From assembly GCA_029211145.1 (NCBI GenBank), contig JARGEQ010000102.1, positions 1 through 47,406 on the forward strand: a stretch of 47,406 bases of DNA, given 5' to 3'. The notes under the pieces are model-generated. The model was not told the origin of the DNA. It saw only the letters and a list, made by a program, of their open reading frames with translations, and ran no database searches. This DNA is from Marinimicrococcus flavescens. Lineage in GTDB: Bacteria; Pseudomonadota; Alphaproteobacteria; Geminicoccales; Geminicoccaceae. Shown here piece by piece: positions 23,937-31,200 of the stretch. Numbering within the stretch: position 1 is the first letter of the stretch; each line of letters starts with the position of its first letter. Both the position numbers and the translations under genes were made by a program.

Positions 23937-24590
23937 TCATGCCGCCTGCCGGTGCCGCAGCCGCGCCTCCATCCGCCGCCGCTGGGCGCGGTTGAGGCCT
24001 GGCGAGGGAGCGGGCTCGGGTTCGTTCGTGCCGCGGCCGCCGAAGCCATCGCCGGGCCGGTCCTCTGCCGCCAGCATCCCGGCGACCATGTCTTGCGGGT
24101 CGAGCGCCAGCTGCGCGTCGAGTGCCGCGAGCCTTTGCCGCGCGGCCTGCCCCTCGCGCCTGGCCCGGGCGGCGGCAAGCTCGCCCGAAGCCTGCCGCCA
24201 GTCGCGCTCCAGCCGGGCGCGGTAGCGCAGCACCGTCGCCAGCGACGGCAGACGCTCCGCCGCCTCCTCGCCGTCCTCGCCCAGCGCCGCCGCCGTCACC
24301 CGCGCCTCGATCGCATCCAGCCGCCGCTCGCGCACCATCACCCAGGCCATCCGCTCGACCCAGTGCGCCTCGCCCGCATCCGCCGGCCGGTGCTGCGCCG
24401 ACAGCGCCGCCAGCCGATGCTCGAAGAACGCCGTCTCTTCCGGGGCAAGGCTCTCGACGGCCCCGCAAAGCCCGTGCCGCACGGCGTTCCGCGCGCTCGC
24501 GTCCTTGCCCTCGGGCGTGACCGGCCCGCGCGACAGGACACCGTTGCGCCGGGAGGTTTCCGACTGGGCGGGGGAAGGGGTGGCAGGCAT
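23937..24590 (-). CDS. Conserved 'TPEGK/NRAQRR' hypothetical protein
   Basis: A 217-residue protein of unknown function. The N-terminus has RRNGVLSRGPVTPEGKDASA and NAVRHGLCG (about 14-43), a motif type (…GP.TPEGK…NA.RHGL…) found in many bacterial hypothetical proteins. The middle is charged and helical (EERLP..RYRARLERDWRQA and a coiled-coil-like ARARREGQAARQRLAAL), and the C-terminus is LNRAQRRRMEARLRH. The tail is nearly the same as that of the truncated gene at 1-276, so the family is multicopy. There is no signal peptide or membrane segment. ATG 24590 is supported by the motif at the N-terminus. A hairpin repeat (copy 2) lies 100 bases upstream in the opposite direction. Some annotations treat such proteins as mobile-element linked; I see no direct proof here. 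Confidence 0.75.
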   Translation of the reverse strand: MPATPSPAQSETSRRNGVLSRGPVTPEGKDASARNAVRHGLCGAVESLAPEETAFFEHRLAALSAQHRPADAGEAHWVERMAWVMVRERRLDAIEARVTAAALGEDGEEAAERLPSLATVLRYRARLERDWRQASGELAAARARREGQAARQRLAALDAQLALDPQDMVAGMLAAEDRPGDGFGGRGTNEPEPAPSPGLNRAQRRRMEARLRHRQAA

Positions 24591-24689
24591 GGCAGGTCTC
24601 GCGGATTGAGGGATAAGTGCCGCGAGATTAGCATAGACGAGGAATTATTGCCATATCGGGGGAGGGGCGGCGGCGGTCCGGGCAGCGGA

Positions 24690-24750
24690 GCCGCGCAAGG
24701 CGCTGCGCGCGGCTTTAGTTCTTTTTTTTCGGGATTTTGCGGCGGTGTCT
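24690..24750 (+). terminator. Hairpin and T-rich tail, dispersed repeat copy 2
   Basis: GCCGCGC (24690-24696) pairs perfectly with GCGCGGC (24707-24713) around the loop AAGGCGCTGC, which is the same ten bases as in copy 1. The tail TTTAGTTCTTTTTTTTC (24714-24730) follows. No plus-strand gene ends just upstream, so this copy is not obviously terminating anything; it sits between two minus-strand genes. The remainder of 24591-24970 shows no coding evidence that I trust. Confidence 0.6.
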
Positions 24751-24970
24751 GGCTTGAGGTTGCGGCCGACATGGAGACGGACTCGTGGCGAAGCCTTAAG
24801 ACGGGTGACATTCAGGTCGGCATGGAGAAAGCTGACGGGAGCTTTGGCTGTCAGCTGGGAGCCCGAAGCACCTGCAGCGCGCCAGTTTGGAGCGGCGGCC
24901 TCTCCGCTCGATGGCTGATCGCCTGCGCCCTTGGTGGTCAGCGAGCCGGATAATGTGCCCCTTCATTTCC

Positions 24971-25888
24971 TCAGTAAATTTTAGTCACCTGTAAGAAAGT
25001 TGGTACAAAGTTTCCATGTTTATCCTCGCGATAGTAGACTATGGCATCTGCCATCATGGGCTCATTTTCCGGGAGATATCTCAGGCGAACTCTATCGGCA
25101 TCGTCGGGAAGAATCATACGCAGCCGGACAGAGGTTTCGTCGATGCGTACAAGTCCAGCCCATCCGGATTTATTGTTATCTAAATTCGTGGTTCGGATAA
25201 ATATCGGTACATGTTGTAGCAATACCTCATATTTCCTATCGGAGTCGGGCTCAAGCATCTCTAGGGGCGGAAGTTCTGCAATCGAAGCAGGATTAACGGT
25301 GAAAATTCCGGGAAACTCTACCGTTGCTCCATCTTGTGATTTTGGTGGAGTCATAATTGTAATGGCATCTTTTTCAATCTGTCGGCGTTTTCGGCCCGAA
25401 AAGATTTTGTCAATGGAGCGTTCGATTTTCTCAGGAGGAACGTTCAGGGTTTCAGCGCTTATATTAATTATGATATTGTGATCGCCTTGAATGCTTGAAG
25501 AGGGAGCTTTGTCGGGGTATAATCGTGTATATGCCCACAGAGATCCTAATACTATTATAGTAATAACGAGAAGAGATATGCCATGAGCGTTCTTTTCCAC
25601 TGTTTCTATTCCAAGCTTACGTCCACTTTCACGGACCAATTGTTCGATGCTACGTTGTACCCGTACAAATAAGCGCCCACCGAATTCCTCCATCGCTGGG
25701 CTGTTCCGAGTAAGTCGAATGATTTCACAATGAAAATCATCTATTATCGCATCGTCATATAATTCTTGCAATACCAGCGGAATGTGTTTAAAAATATTAT
25801 CGTAGGATATTAGAGATCGACCGAGAATTGATATTCCGATAGTTGATGAATTAGTGAATCGCACAATGTGATTGAAGGGTATCTCCAC
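24971..25888 (-). CDS. AT-rich one-TM protein of unknown function, likely acquired
   Basis: A 305-residue protein whose DNA is far more AT-rich (around 40-45% G+C by eye) than any neighbour and uses A/T-ending codons freely, a clear sign of foreign origin. GTG 25888 follows AGGAG with eight-base spacing. Residues 1-100 form a soluble domain with the run LGRSLISYDNIFKHIPLVL; 104-123 is a single membrane helix (ISLLVITIIVLGSLWAYTRL); then SIQGDHNIIINI, a G-D-x-N-x-I-I-x-N type stretch common in proteins of defence and accessory islands; the C-terminal 150 residues look like a beta-rich domain. I do not recognise a family with certainty. The C-terminal domain would be on one side of the membrane and the N-terminal on the other if the helix spans. 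A GGAAC-N4-GTTCC repeat lies upstream. Confidence 0.78.
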   Translation of the reverse strand: MEIPFNHIVRFTNSSTIGISILGRSLISYDNIFKHIPLVLQELYDDAIIDDFHCEIIRLTRNSPAMEEFGGRLFVRVQRSIEQLVRESGRKLGIETVEKNAHGISLLVITIIVLGSLWAYTRLYPDKAPSSSIQGDHNIIINISAETLNVPPEKIERSIDKIFSGRKRRQIEKDAITIMTPPKSQDGATVEFPGIFTVNPASIAELPPLEMLEPDSDRKYEVLLQHVPIFIRTTNLDNNKSGWAGLVRIDETSVRLRMILPDDADRVRLRYLPENEPMMADAIVYYREDKHGNFVPTFLQVTKIY

Positions 25889-25951
25889 AAATTTCGCTCC
25901 TGCGCAATGTTCTTTTGTTGTTTGAAAGACAATAGCCGTCTAAATACAAAA

Positions 25952-25965
25952 GGAACGTTTGTTCC
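25952..25965. promoter_or_regulatory. Inverted repeat upstream of the AT-rich gene
   Basis: GGAAC (25952-25956) and GTTCC (25961-25965) flank four bases, about 65 bases before the GTG start of the minus-strand AT-rich gene. The surrounding 130 bases are also AT-rich, so the acquired segment appears to bring its own promoter. An operator role is a guess. Confidence 0.3.
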
Positions 25966-26015
25966 GTCTCGCGGTTGATGAAATCGCGCGGTATTTTGGG
26001 CGCTGCTTGATCATT

Positions 26016-26102
26016 TCATGCTTCTTCCATTTGACACCGAAGGTGCCACGCGATGAAGCTCCGACCGAGCAGCCAGTCCGAGTGGGCCACCGCAGCCGTC
26101 AT
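26016..26102 (-). pseudogene. 28-codon ORF coupled to the antitoxin gene; possible toxin remnant
   Basis: The stop of the antitoxin gene overlaps an ATG (26102-26100) in the ATGA configuration usual for DUF2384-RES toxin-antitoxin pairs. The frame starting there encodes only 28 residues (MTAAVAHSDWLLG...) and stops at 26016, close to where the AT-rich segment begins. A full RES toxin would need about 150-230 residues. I see no convincing RES motif in the 28 residues, so 'truncated toxin' rests on position and coupling only. It could be chance. Confidence 0.3.
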
Positions 26103-26503
26103 ACCCAGCCGCCGTGGTGGGTGCCGAGGTACTGCCGAACGATGAACAGGTCAGCTATCTTTCCCGAGAGCATTTTGTCTAGCGCCGAATGCCCGGCGAA
26201 CAGAGCTGCGCTGTTCGGGCGCCTGACCCATGCGTCCGCCGCCTTCTCGTCGGGCAGGAGAGGCTGGAGCGCTTTATAGACGCCCAGGATGCAGGAGATG
26301 CGTTCCAGCGTGTCCTTGGGCAGGACCATGTCGGGGTTCCTCTTCCACTCGCGCAAAGTCGAACGGGACGTGAGGCCGAGCAGGGTCCTCTGCTCGTCTT
26401 CCGAAAGCCTCCATAGAGCTGCGATGCGGCAGAACGTGCGCAGGGCCGGGCCGGAGAGGGCCTTGCGGTCGAGTGGCGTTGCCGGATGCGTCGGTGGTGC
26501 CAT
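26099..26503 (-). CDS. Xre/MbcA/ParS-type antitoxin (DUF2384)
   Basis: A 134-residue protein with an N-terminal helix-turn-helix-like half (LGLTSRSTLREWKRNPD near 43-59) and the DUF2384 toxin-binding half: RISCILGVYKALQPLLPD, AWVRRPNSAALFAGHSALDKML and the conserved end ADLFIVRQYLGTHHGGW. This is the antitoxin of Xre-RES type modules, in which it neutralises an NAD-degrading RES toxin and represses the operon. ATG 26503 has a strong GGAGG ribosome site. The expected toxin gene should start at the stop codon, but only a 28-codon ORF is there before AT-rich DNA begins. It is therefore an orphan antitoxin, or its partner has been lost or displaced. It could protect against toxins of the same family elsewhere (inference). 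Confidence 0.87.
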   Translation of the reverse strand: MAPPTHPATPLDRKALSGPALRTFCRIAALWRLSEDEQRTLLGLTSRSTLREWKRNPDMVLPKDTLERISCILGVYKALQPLLPDEKAADAWVRRPNSAALFAGHSALDKMLSGKIADLFIVRQYLGTHHGGWV

Positions 26504-26575
26504 GCCCGCCTCCCGTGTCGGAGCACGGCGAAAGGATGGCCGGTTTATCGGCCCACGACAAGCTTGGGTGCCGGA

Positions 26576-27403
26576 TCAAAGCGCTTCCGCCAGCCTCCGC
26601 ACCATCGCGTGATCCGCATCCAGCGGCGCTCGTCGTCCTTCGATCCGCACCACCGCCCGCAGCCCTGTCAGGCTGCTCGTCACGAACACCGCCTCGGCCT
26701 CGTCCAGCACGGCCGGCTCGATTCTCGTCGCCTCCGCCGCGATGCCGAGCTTTGCTGCAGCCTCCAGCACGCGGGCGCGGGTGATGCCGGGCAGCACGCC
26801 CTCGTCCAGCGCGGGCGTCAGCAGGCGGCCATCTCTCGTGACGACGAAAAGATTGGCGGTCGAGGCGCAGGCGAGGCGGCCGGCGGTGTTGAGCATGAGC
26901 GCCTCCTCGGCGCCGGCGGCGCGGGCCTCCTTCAGCGCCAGGATCTGGTCCTGGTAGGCCAGGGTCTTCAGGCGGCTCGTGGGGCTGTGCTCGTTGCGGC
27001 GGATGGTGACGATGGCCGCCGTGGCGGGAGGCCGCGGCGGCGGGGCGGGGAAGGCGGCGAGCAGCAGGGTGGGCGTGGCGTCGGCCGGCGGGAGGAGGCC
27101 GCGCGGGCCGGGACCGCGGGTAAGGGTGAGGCGCAGGGCGGCCGGGCCGCTGACCAGGTCGTTGGCGGCCAAGAGGGCGGCGCAGGCTTTTGGGAGCGCG
27201 GCGTCGGTCGCCTCGAAGGGAATGCCCATCACATCGGCGCCGGCGCGCAGGCGGGCGAGGTGGCGGGCCAGGAGGGGCACGGCGCCGTCCTGCGCCCGCA
27301 TGGTCTCGAAGAGGCCGTCGCCCAGCAGAAAGCCGCGGTCGGCGGGGTCGATGCGGGCCCGGGCGGCGTCGAGCAGCCGGCCGTTCAGCCACAGCGTGCT
27401 CAC
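26576..27403 (-). CDS. pabC: Aminodeoxychorismate lyase (class IV aminotransferase fold)
   Basis: A 275-residue PLP enzyme of fold type IV. The motif [17 protein letters not shown] (24-40) is the PabC/branched-chain aminotransferase N-terminal block, and the PLP lysine is Lys146 in [27 protein letters not shown] and [13 protein letters not shown] complete the cofactor site. Its position after PabB and PabA, with the GTG start overlapping the PabA stop (GTGA), identifies it as 4-amino-4-deoxychorismate lyase, which releases pyruvate to give p-aminobenzoate for folate, rather than a D-amino acid or branched-chain transaminase. The in-frame extension to 27739 overlaps pabA and is not used. Confidence 0.88.
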   Translation of the reverse strand: MSTLWLNGRLLDAARARIDPADRGFLLGDGLFETMRAQDGAVPLLARHLARLRAGADVMGIPFEATDAALPKACAALLAANDLVSGPAALRLTLTRGPGPRGLLPPADATPTLLLAAFPAPPPRPPATAAIVTIRRNEHSPTSRLKTLAYQDQILALKEARAAGAEEALMLNTAGRLACASTANLFVVTRDGRLLTPALDEGVLPGITRARVLEAAAKLGIAAEATRIEPAVLDEAEAVFVTSSLTGLRAVVRIEGRRAPLDADHAMVRRLAEAL

Positions 27404-27972
27404 AGGCCGCTCATGCCAAGAAAGTTCCGCAACAGCTCGTGGCCGTGCTGGCTCAGCACTGCCTCGGGGTGGAACTGGACGCCCGCCACCGGCAGGGTGC
27501 GATGCGCAAGGCCCATGATCTCGCCCTCGGGGCTGCGGGCGGTGATGCGCAGGCAGGCGGGCAGGCCTTCCTCCTCGACGATCAGCGAGTGGTAGCGGGT
27601 GACGGTGAGCGGCGAGGGGAGCCCCTCGAAGACGCCGCGCTCGTCGTGGCTCACGGCGCTTGTCTTGCCGTGCATCGGCCGGCGGGCGCGCCCGACGCGG
27701 CCGCCGAAGGCCGCCCCGATGCACTGGTGCCCGAGGCACACGCCCAGGATCGGGATGGTGCCGGCAAAGCGCTCGATGAGCGCGCAGGAGATGCCTGCCT
27801 CGGCGGGGCCGCAGGGGCCGGGCGAGAGAATGATGTGGCTGGGGGCAAGCGTGGCGATCTCGTCCAGGGTGATGGCGTCGTTGCGGACCACGAGGCGGCT
27901 GTGGCCGAGCTCGGCCACGTAGCGGGCGAGATTCCAGACAAAACTGTCGTAATTGTCGAGCAGCAGGATCAT
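27400..27972 (-). CDS. pabA: Aminodeoxychorismate synthase glutaminase subunit
   Basis: A 190-residue class I glutamine amidotransferase (PabA/TrpG type). N-terminal [19 protein letters not shown] is canonical, the nucleophile is Cys79 in ILGVCLGHQ, the catalytic pair is His168 and Glu170 in GVQFHPEA, and [11 protein letters not shown] forms the oxyanion loop. It supplies ammonia from glutamine to PabB. Overlaps with pabB (4 bases) and pabC (4 bases) show a tight pabB-pabA-pabC operon. In organisms with a single glutaminase the same subunit can also serve tryptophan synthesis; the neighbouring PabB and PabC point to folate. Confidence 0.92.
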   Translation of the reverse strand: MILLLDNYDSFVWNLARYVAELGHSRLVVRNDAITLDEIATLAPSHIILSPGPCGPAEAGISCALIERFAGTIPILGVCLGHQCIGAAFGGRVGRARRPMHGKTSAVSHDERGVFEGLPSPLTVTRYHSLIVEEEGLPACLRITARSPEGEIMGLAHRTLPVAGVQFHPEAVLSQHGHELLRNFLGMSGL

Positions 27973-29363
27973 GCGCCGTCCCTGAGCGCGCCGATCAGGG
28001 CGCGCGCCTTGTCGATGGTCTCGTCATACTCGGCCGCCGGGATGCTGTCGGCGACGATGCCGCCGCCCGCCTGGAAGGTCACGGTGCGGCCCTTGATGGC
28101 ATAGGTGCGGATGGTGATGCTGGTGTCCATCCAGCCGTCGAAGCCGATCCAGCCGATCGAGCCGCAATAGGGTCCGCGCCGGGTCGGCTCCAGCTCGGCG
28201 ATGATCTCCATGGCGCGGATCTTGGGAGCACCGGTGATCGAGCCGCCGGGGAAGGTGGCGCGCAGCAGGTCCACCGCACCCGTGCCCTCGCGCAGCCGGC
28301 CGGTCACGGTGGAGACCAGGTGGTGGACGGTGGCGTAGCTTTCGAGCACGCAGACCTCGGGCGTGAGCACACTGTGCTCGCGGCAGACCCGCGAGAGATC
28401 GTTGCGCAGCAGATCGACGATCATGACGTTCTCGGCGCGGTCCTTGCCGCTCGCCAGCAGCTCGGCCGCGAGCCTCTCGTCCTCCTCGGGCGTGGCGCCG
28501 CGGGGTCTGGTGCCCTTGATCGGGCGGGTCTCCACCACGCCGTCGGCAACCGACAGGAAACGTTCGGGCGAAGCCGAGGCGATGGCCGTCTCGCCGAAGT
28601 CGAGCAGGGCTGCGAAGGGTGCCGGGTTGCGCGCGCGCAGGCGCCGGTAGAGGCCGGCGGCGTCGAGCCCGTCGGGCAGCTCGGCCAGGAAGCGCTGGGC
28701 GATGTTGGCCTGGAAGATGTCGCCGGCGAGGATATAGTCGACCACCCGCTGCACCGCCGCCTCGTAGCGCTCGCGGGTGAAGTTGCTGCGGATGATGACC
28801 GGGCCGGTGGCCACGGGCGGCGGCAGCGGCCCCGCCTGCCCGACGAGACCGGCGAACAGCTCGAGCCGCTGGCGGCGGCGGGTCAGCCGCGCCGCCGGAA
28901 CCTTCTCGGGCAGGCCGCTGGAGAGCAGCCAGCCGCGCTGCTCCACATGATCCAGCGCGACGATGGTGTCATAAAAGCCCAGGATCAGGTCGGGAAAGGC
29001 CAGATCGTCGCGCTCGGGCGAGGGCAGGCGCTCGAGATGATGCGCCAGATCGTAGCCCAGATAGCCGATGGCCCCGGTCTGGAAGGGCGGCAGGGCCGGA
29101 TCGTGGCGCACCGCATGGGCCACCAGGATCCGCTGCAGCGCGGCGAACGGATCGCCGGCGAGCGTGGCGCCTTCACAGCTCATCCGCCCGTTCCTGCTGG
29201 AGAGGGTCACGAACGGATCGGCCGCCACATAGCTCCAGCGCCCCATCCGCCCGTCTGCCCGCGCGCTCTCGAGCAGCACCGGGGCCGGCAGATGGCGCAG
29301 GCTCTCGTAGACGGCCAGCGGATCGGCGAAGGGAATCTCGCGTGTGAGAAGGTCGGCGTCCAT
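27969..29363 (-). CDS. pabB: Aminodeoxychorismate synthase component I
   Basis: A 464-residue chorismate-binding enzyme that aminates chorismate at C4. The C-terminal catalytic domain contains [12 protein letters not shown], where the Lys in P-I-K-G-T is the PabB residue (anthranilate synthases have Ala there), then [33 protein letters not shown] and [14 protein letters not shown]. The N-terminal domain begins [15 protein letters not shown]. This distinguishes PabB from TrpE. ATG 29363 gives the usual length; the frame continues upstream through a hairpin repeat and is not coding there. It is first in the pabB-pabA-pabC unit. Confidence 0.92.
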   Translation of the reverse strand: MDADLLTREIPFADPLAVYESLRHLPAPVLLESARADGRMGRWSYVAADPFVTLSSRNGRMSCEGATLAGDPFAALQRILVAHAVRHDPALPPFQTGAIGYLGYDLAHHLERLPSPERDDLAFPDLILGFYDTIVALDHVEQRGWLLSSGLPEKVPAARLTRRRQRLELFAGLVGQAGPLPPPVATGPVIIRSNFTRERYEAAVQRVVDYILAGDIFQANIAQRFLAELPDGLDAAGLYRRLRARNPAPFAALLDFGETAIASASPERFLSVADGVVETRPIKGTRPRGATPEEDERLAAELLASGKDRAENVMIVDLLRNDLSRVCREHSVLTPEVCVLESYATVHHLVSTVTGRLREGTGAVDLLRATFPGGSITGAPKIRAMEIIAELEPTRRGPYCGSIGWIGFDGWMDTSITIRTYAIKGRTVTFQAGGGIVADSIPAAEYDETIDKARALIGALRDGA

Positions 29364-29474
29364 GCCCGGGTCTCGTGTCTGCGACGGCCCAAGTCTAGAG
29401 CGGTTCCCGGCCGGCTGGAACACGCCGTCGAGGCTGCCGCCACCGGAGCGAACGCCGCGGCGGCGGCCCCGCAC

Positions 29475-29530
29475 CGCCGCCAACTGACAGAAAAGCGAAA
29501 AGAAAAGCCGCGCGCGGCGCCTCGCACGGC
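29475..29530 (-). terminator. Hairpin and T-rich tail, dispersed repeat copy 3
   Basis: On the minus strand GCCGTGC (29530-29524) pairs with GCGCGGC (29513-29507) with one wobble. The loop GAGGCGCCGC differs from copies 1 and 2 in two bases. TTTTCTTTTCGCTTTTCTG follows, then TCAGTTGG, close to the sequence after the copy 1 tail. It lies 90 bases downstream of the 65-aa gene (minus) and upstream of pabB, a fitting place for a terminator. Nothing else is seen in 29364-29622. Confidence 0.6.
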
Positions 29531-29622
29531 GTCGCCGGCCCGTGCATGCGCCGCGCTCCACCCGTGAACCGGCCTGCCTGCCTGTGACAGACCGGCGAGC
29601 CGCTCGGGGTGCTAGCCGTCCC

Positions 29623-29820
29623 TCAGACGGGCTTGCCGGCGATGCAACGCCAGCCGCCGCGGATGGTCCAGCCTTCATGCTCGGCGATCCAGCGGGCGGC
29701 TTCGCGCTGGCCGAACATGGTGCAGGCGAAGGACGAGCCTTCCCAGGCGAGCTCGACATTCCGGCATTGGGGCTGGGGGCCGTCGGCGAGGCAGGCGACG
29801 AAGGTGAGGACGAGCCACAT
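29623..29820 (-). CDS. Small conserved cysteine-containing protein, probably exported
   Basis: A 65-residue protein starting at ATG 29820, with AGGAG nine bases upstream. It starts with a short hydrophobic stretch (MWLVLTFVACLA) and then has a pattern known to me from many small proteobacterial hypotheticals: CR near 19, ACTMFGQREAARWIAEHEGW near 32-51, and a final WRCIAG. Four Cys (10, 19, 33, 58) could form disulfides if exported. Function is unknown. Third-position G/C bias supports coding. It lies between folP and pabB on the same strand but with gaps on both sides and a hairpin repeat after it, so it is probably its own unit. Confidence 0.7.
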   Translation of the reverse strand: MWLVLTFVACLADGPQPQCRNVELAWEGSSFACTMFGQREAARWIAEHEGWTIRGGWRCIAGKPV

Positions 29821-29908
29821 GAGCAGGCGCTCCTGCTGGGGTGAACCCTCCCTATAGCGCCGGATGGCCGTTATTGACGAAAGAATGAGCGTGGCGGGCG
29901 CCGTTGCG

Positions 29909-29929
29909 ATGCCCCTCGAACGGGCATCA
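29909..29929. repeat. Inverted repeat downstream of folP
   Basis: GATGCCC (29909-29915) and GGGCATC (29923-29929) enclose seven bases, 28 bases after the folP stop on the minus strand. It could act as a transcript 3' hairpin; there is no adjacent T run. The rest of 29821-29956 holds only the presumed promoter of the 65-aa gene. Confidence 0.35.
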
Positions 29930-29956
29930 TGCCGGGAGGTTCCGCCGGCGCGGGCT

Positions 29957-31057
29957 TCAATGGCCGGTCCGGTTGTGCCCGCCGATGGTGCACCAGGCGT
30001 CGACTGCCTGCCGCGCCGCCGCCACGTCGTGCACCCGCAGGAGCCCTGCACCCATCGCCAGCGCCCACTGGTTGGCCGCCAGCGTCGAGGGCAGGCGATC
30101 CGCCGGCGGGTGGGCGCGCTCGATCCACTCCGCCCATCCCTTGCGCGACACGCCGAGCAGCACCGGGCAGCCCAGGCCCAGCAGGACCGCCAGATGGCGC
30201 AGCAGGTCGACATTGTGCGGCTCGTGCTTGCCGAAGCATAAGCCGGGGTCGACGATCACCCGCCCGCGCGGCAGCCCTGCGGCCTCGCAGGCCTCCAGCC
30301 GCGCCTCGAGCCGGTCGAAGACCTCGAGCGCGCACTGCTCGTAGGCCGGCGCCTGGTTCATCGTCGCAGGCGTGCCCTGCATGTGCATGAGCACGACCTT
30401 GGCACCGCTCGCCGCCGCCACTGCGAGGCTGCGCGGATCGTGGGCAAGGCCGCTCACATCGTTGATCATCCAGGCGCCGGCCGCCACGGCGGCCTCCATC
30501 ACCGCCGCCCGGCGGGTGTCCACGGAGACCCTGAGGCCGGCGCCGGCAAGCCCCTCGATCACCGGCAGGACCCGGCGCAGCTCCTCCTCGGGCGGCACCG
30601 GTGCCGCTCCGGGCCGGGTCGATTCGCCCCCCACGTCGATCAGATCGGCGCCGTCCGCCGCCATGCGCAGACCGGCCTGCACCGCCGCCTCCGCGTCGGC
30701 ATGGCGGCCGCCATCGGAAAAGCTGTCGGGGGTGACGTTGAGGATCCCCATCACCTGCGGACGCGGCAGCAGGTTTCCGCCGGTCAGCCGGTCGAGCAGC
30801 CGGCGGGCGCGGCAGCGCAGCTCCGGCGGGAGGGCGGCGAGCCAGCTCTCGATCTGCCGGGGCCGCAGGATGCGCCGGTCCGGCGGCTCCGGCGGCGCCC
30901 AGAGCGTCGCCTCGACAAGCGCGCAGGCGCGCGCCGGACCGCCCAGCGGCAGGCCCTGCCCGGCCCGCAGCACGGCCTCCGCCTCGTCGCCGAAGAACAG
31001 GCCCAGCGGGCGCAGGTAGAGCCGTGGCGCGCGCGGCGAGGAGGCGGGAAGGGGCAT
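29957..31057 (-). CDS. folP: Dihydropteroate synthase, long form
   Basis: A 366-residue protein that condenses p-aminobenzoate with the pterin pyrophosphate in folate synthesis. The C-terminal TIM barrel has all signatures: VMGILNVTPDSFSDGG, LIDVGGESTRPGA, SVDTRR, MINDVSGLA, VLMHMQGTPATM, VIVDPGLCFGKHEPHN and LLGVSRKGW. About 100 residues precede the barrel; such an extension occurs in alphaproteobacterial FolP. ATG 31057 (MPLPASSPRAP) is my start; ATG 31099 would add 14 residues, and neither has a clear ribosome site. The pabB-pabA-pabC genes follow on the same strand, so p-aminobenzoate supply and use are neighbours though probably not one transcript. Confidence 0.92.
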   Translation of the reverse strand: MPLPASSPRAPRLYLRPLGLFFGDEAEAVLRAGQGLPLGGPARACALVEATLWAPPEPPDRRILRPRQIESWLAALPPELRCRARRLLDRLTGGNLLPRPQVMGILNVTPDSFSDGGRHADAEAAVQAGLRMAADGADLIDVGGESTRPGAAPVPPEEELRRVLPVIEGLAGAGLRVSVDTRRAAVMEAAVAAGAWMINDVSGLAHDPRSLAVAAASGAKVVLMHMQGTPATMNQAPAYEQCALEVFDRLEARLEACEAAGLPRGRVIVDPGLCFGKHEPHNVDLLRHLAVLLGLGCPVLLGVSRKGWAEWIERAHPPADRLPSTLAANQWALAMGAGLLRVHDVAAARQAVDAWCTIGGHNRTGH

Positions 31058-31200
31058 GGGCGGGCTTTCGTGAGCGGGGGCCAATCCGTGGCATGGCATG
31101 GGACCGACCTGCCTGTCGAGGCGGGCGCCGCGCCTTGACGCGCAGGCGGCATGGCTTCACGTCACGCAAGGGGGCTGGCTGCCCTCCGGGAGAGATTATC

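Noticed and set aside
22085..24178. A 697-residue version of the glutamate-synthase-like protein
   Set aside because: The extra 145 residues overlap the NRAQRR gene in another frame and have no family match; the Met at 23743 precedes the membrane helices directly.
25959..26279. A 106-codon plus-strand ORF over the antitoxin region
   Set aside because: It is antisense to the clear DUF2384 gene, has no ribosome site and shows no recognisable domain.
27969..29759. A PabB protein extended to 596 residues
   Set aside because: The extension runs through hairpin repeat copy 3 and the opposite-frame 65-aa gene; the Met at 29363 gives the standard PabB N-terminus.
31021..31040. A fourth copy of the hairpin repeat (GCCGTG and GCGCGGC are close together)
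   Set aside because: It lies inside folP, has no matching loop and no T-rich tail, so it is chance in GC-rich coding DNA.
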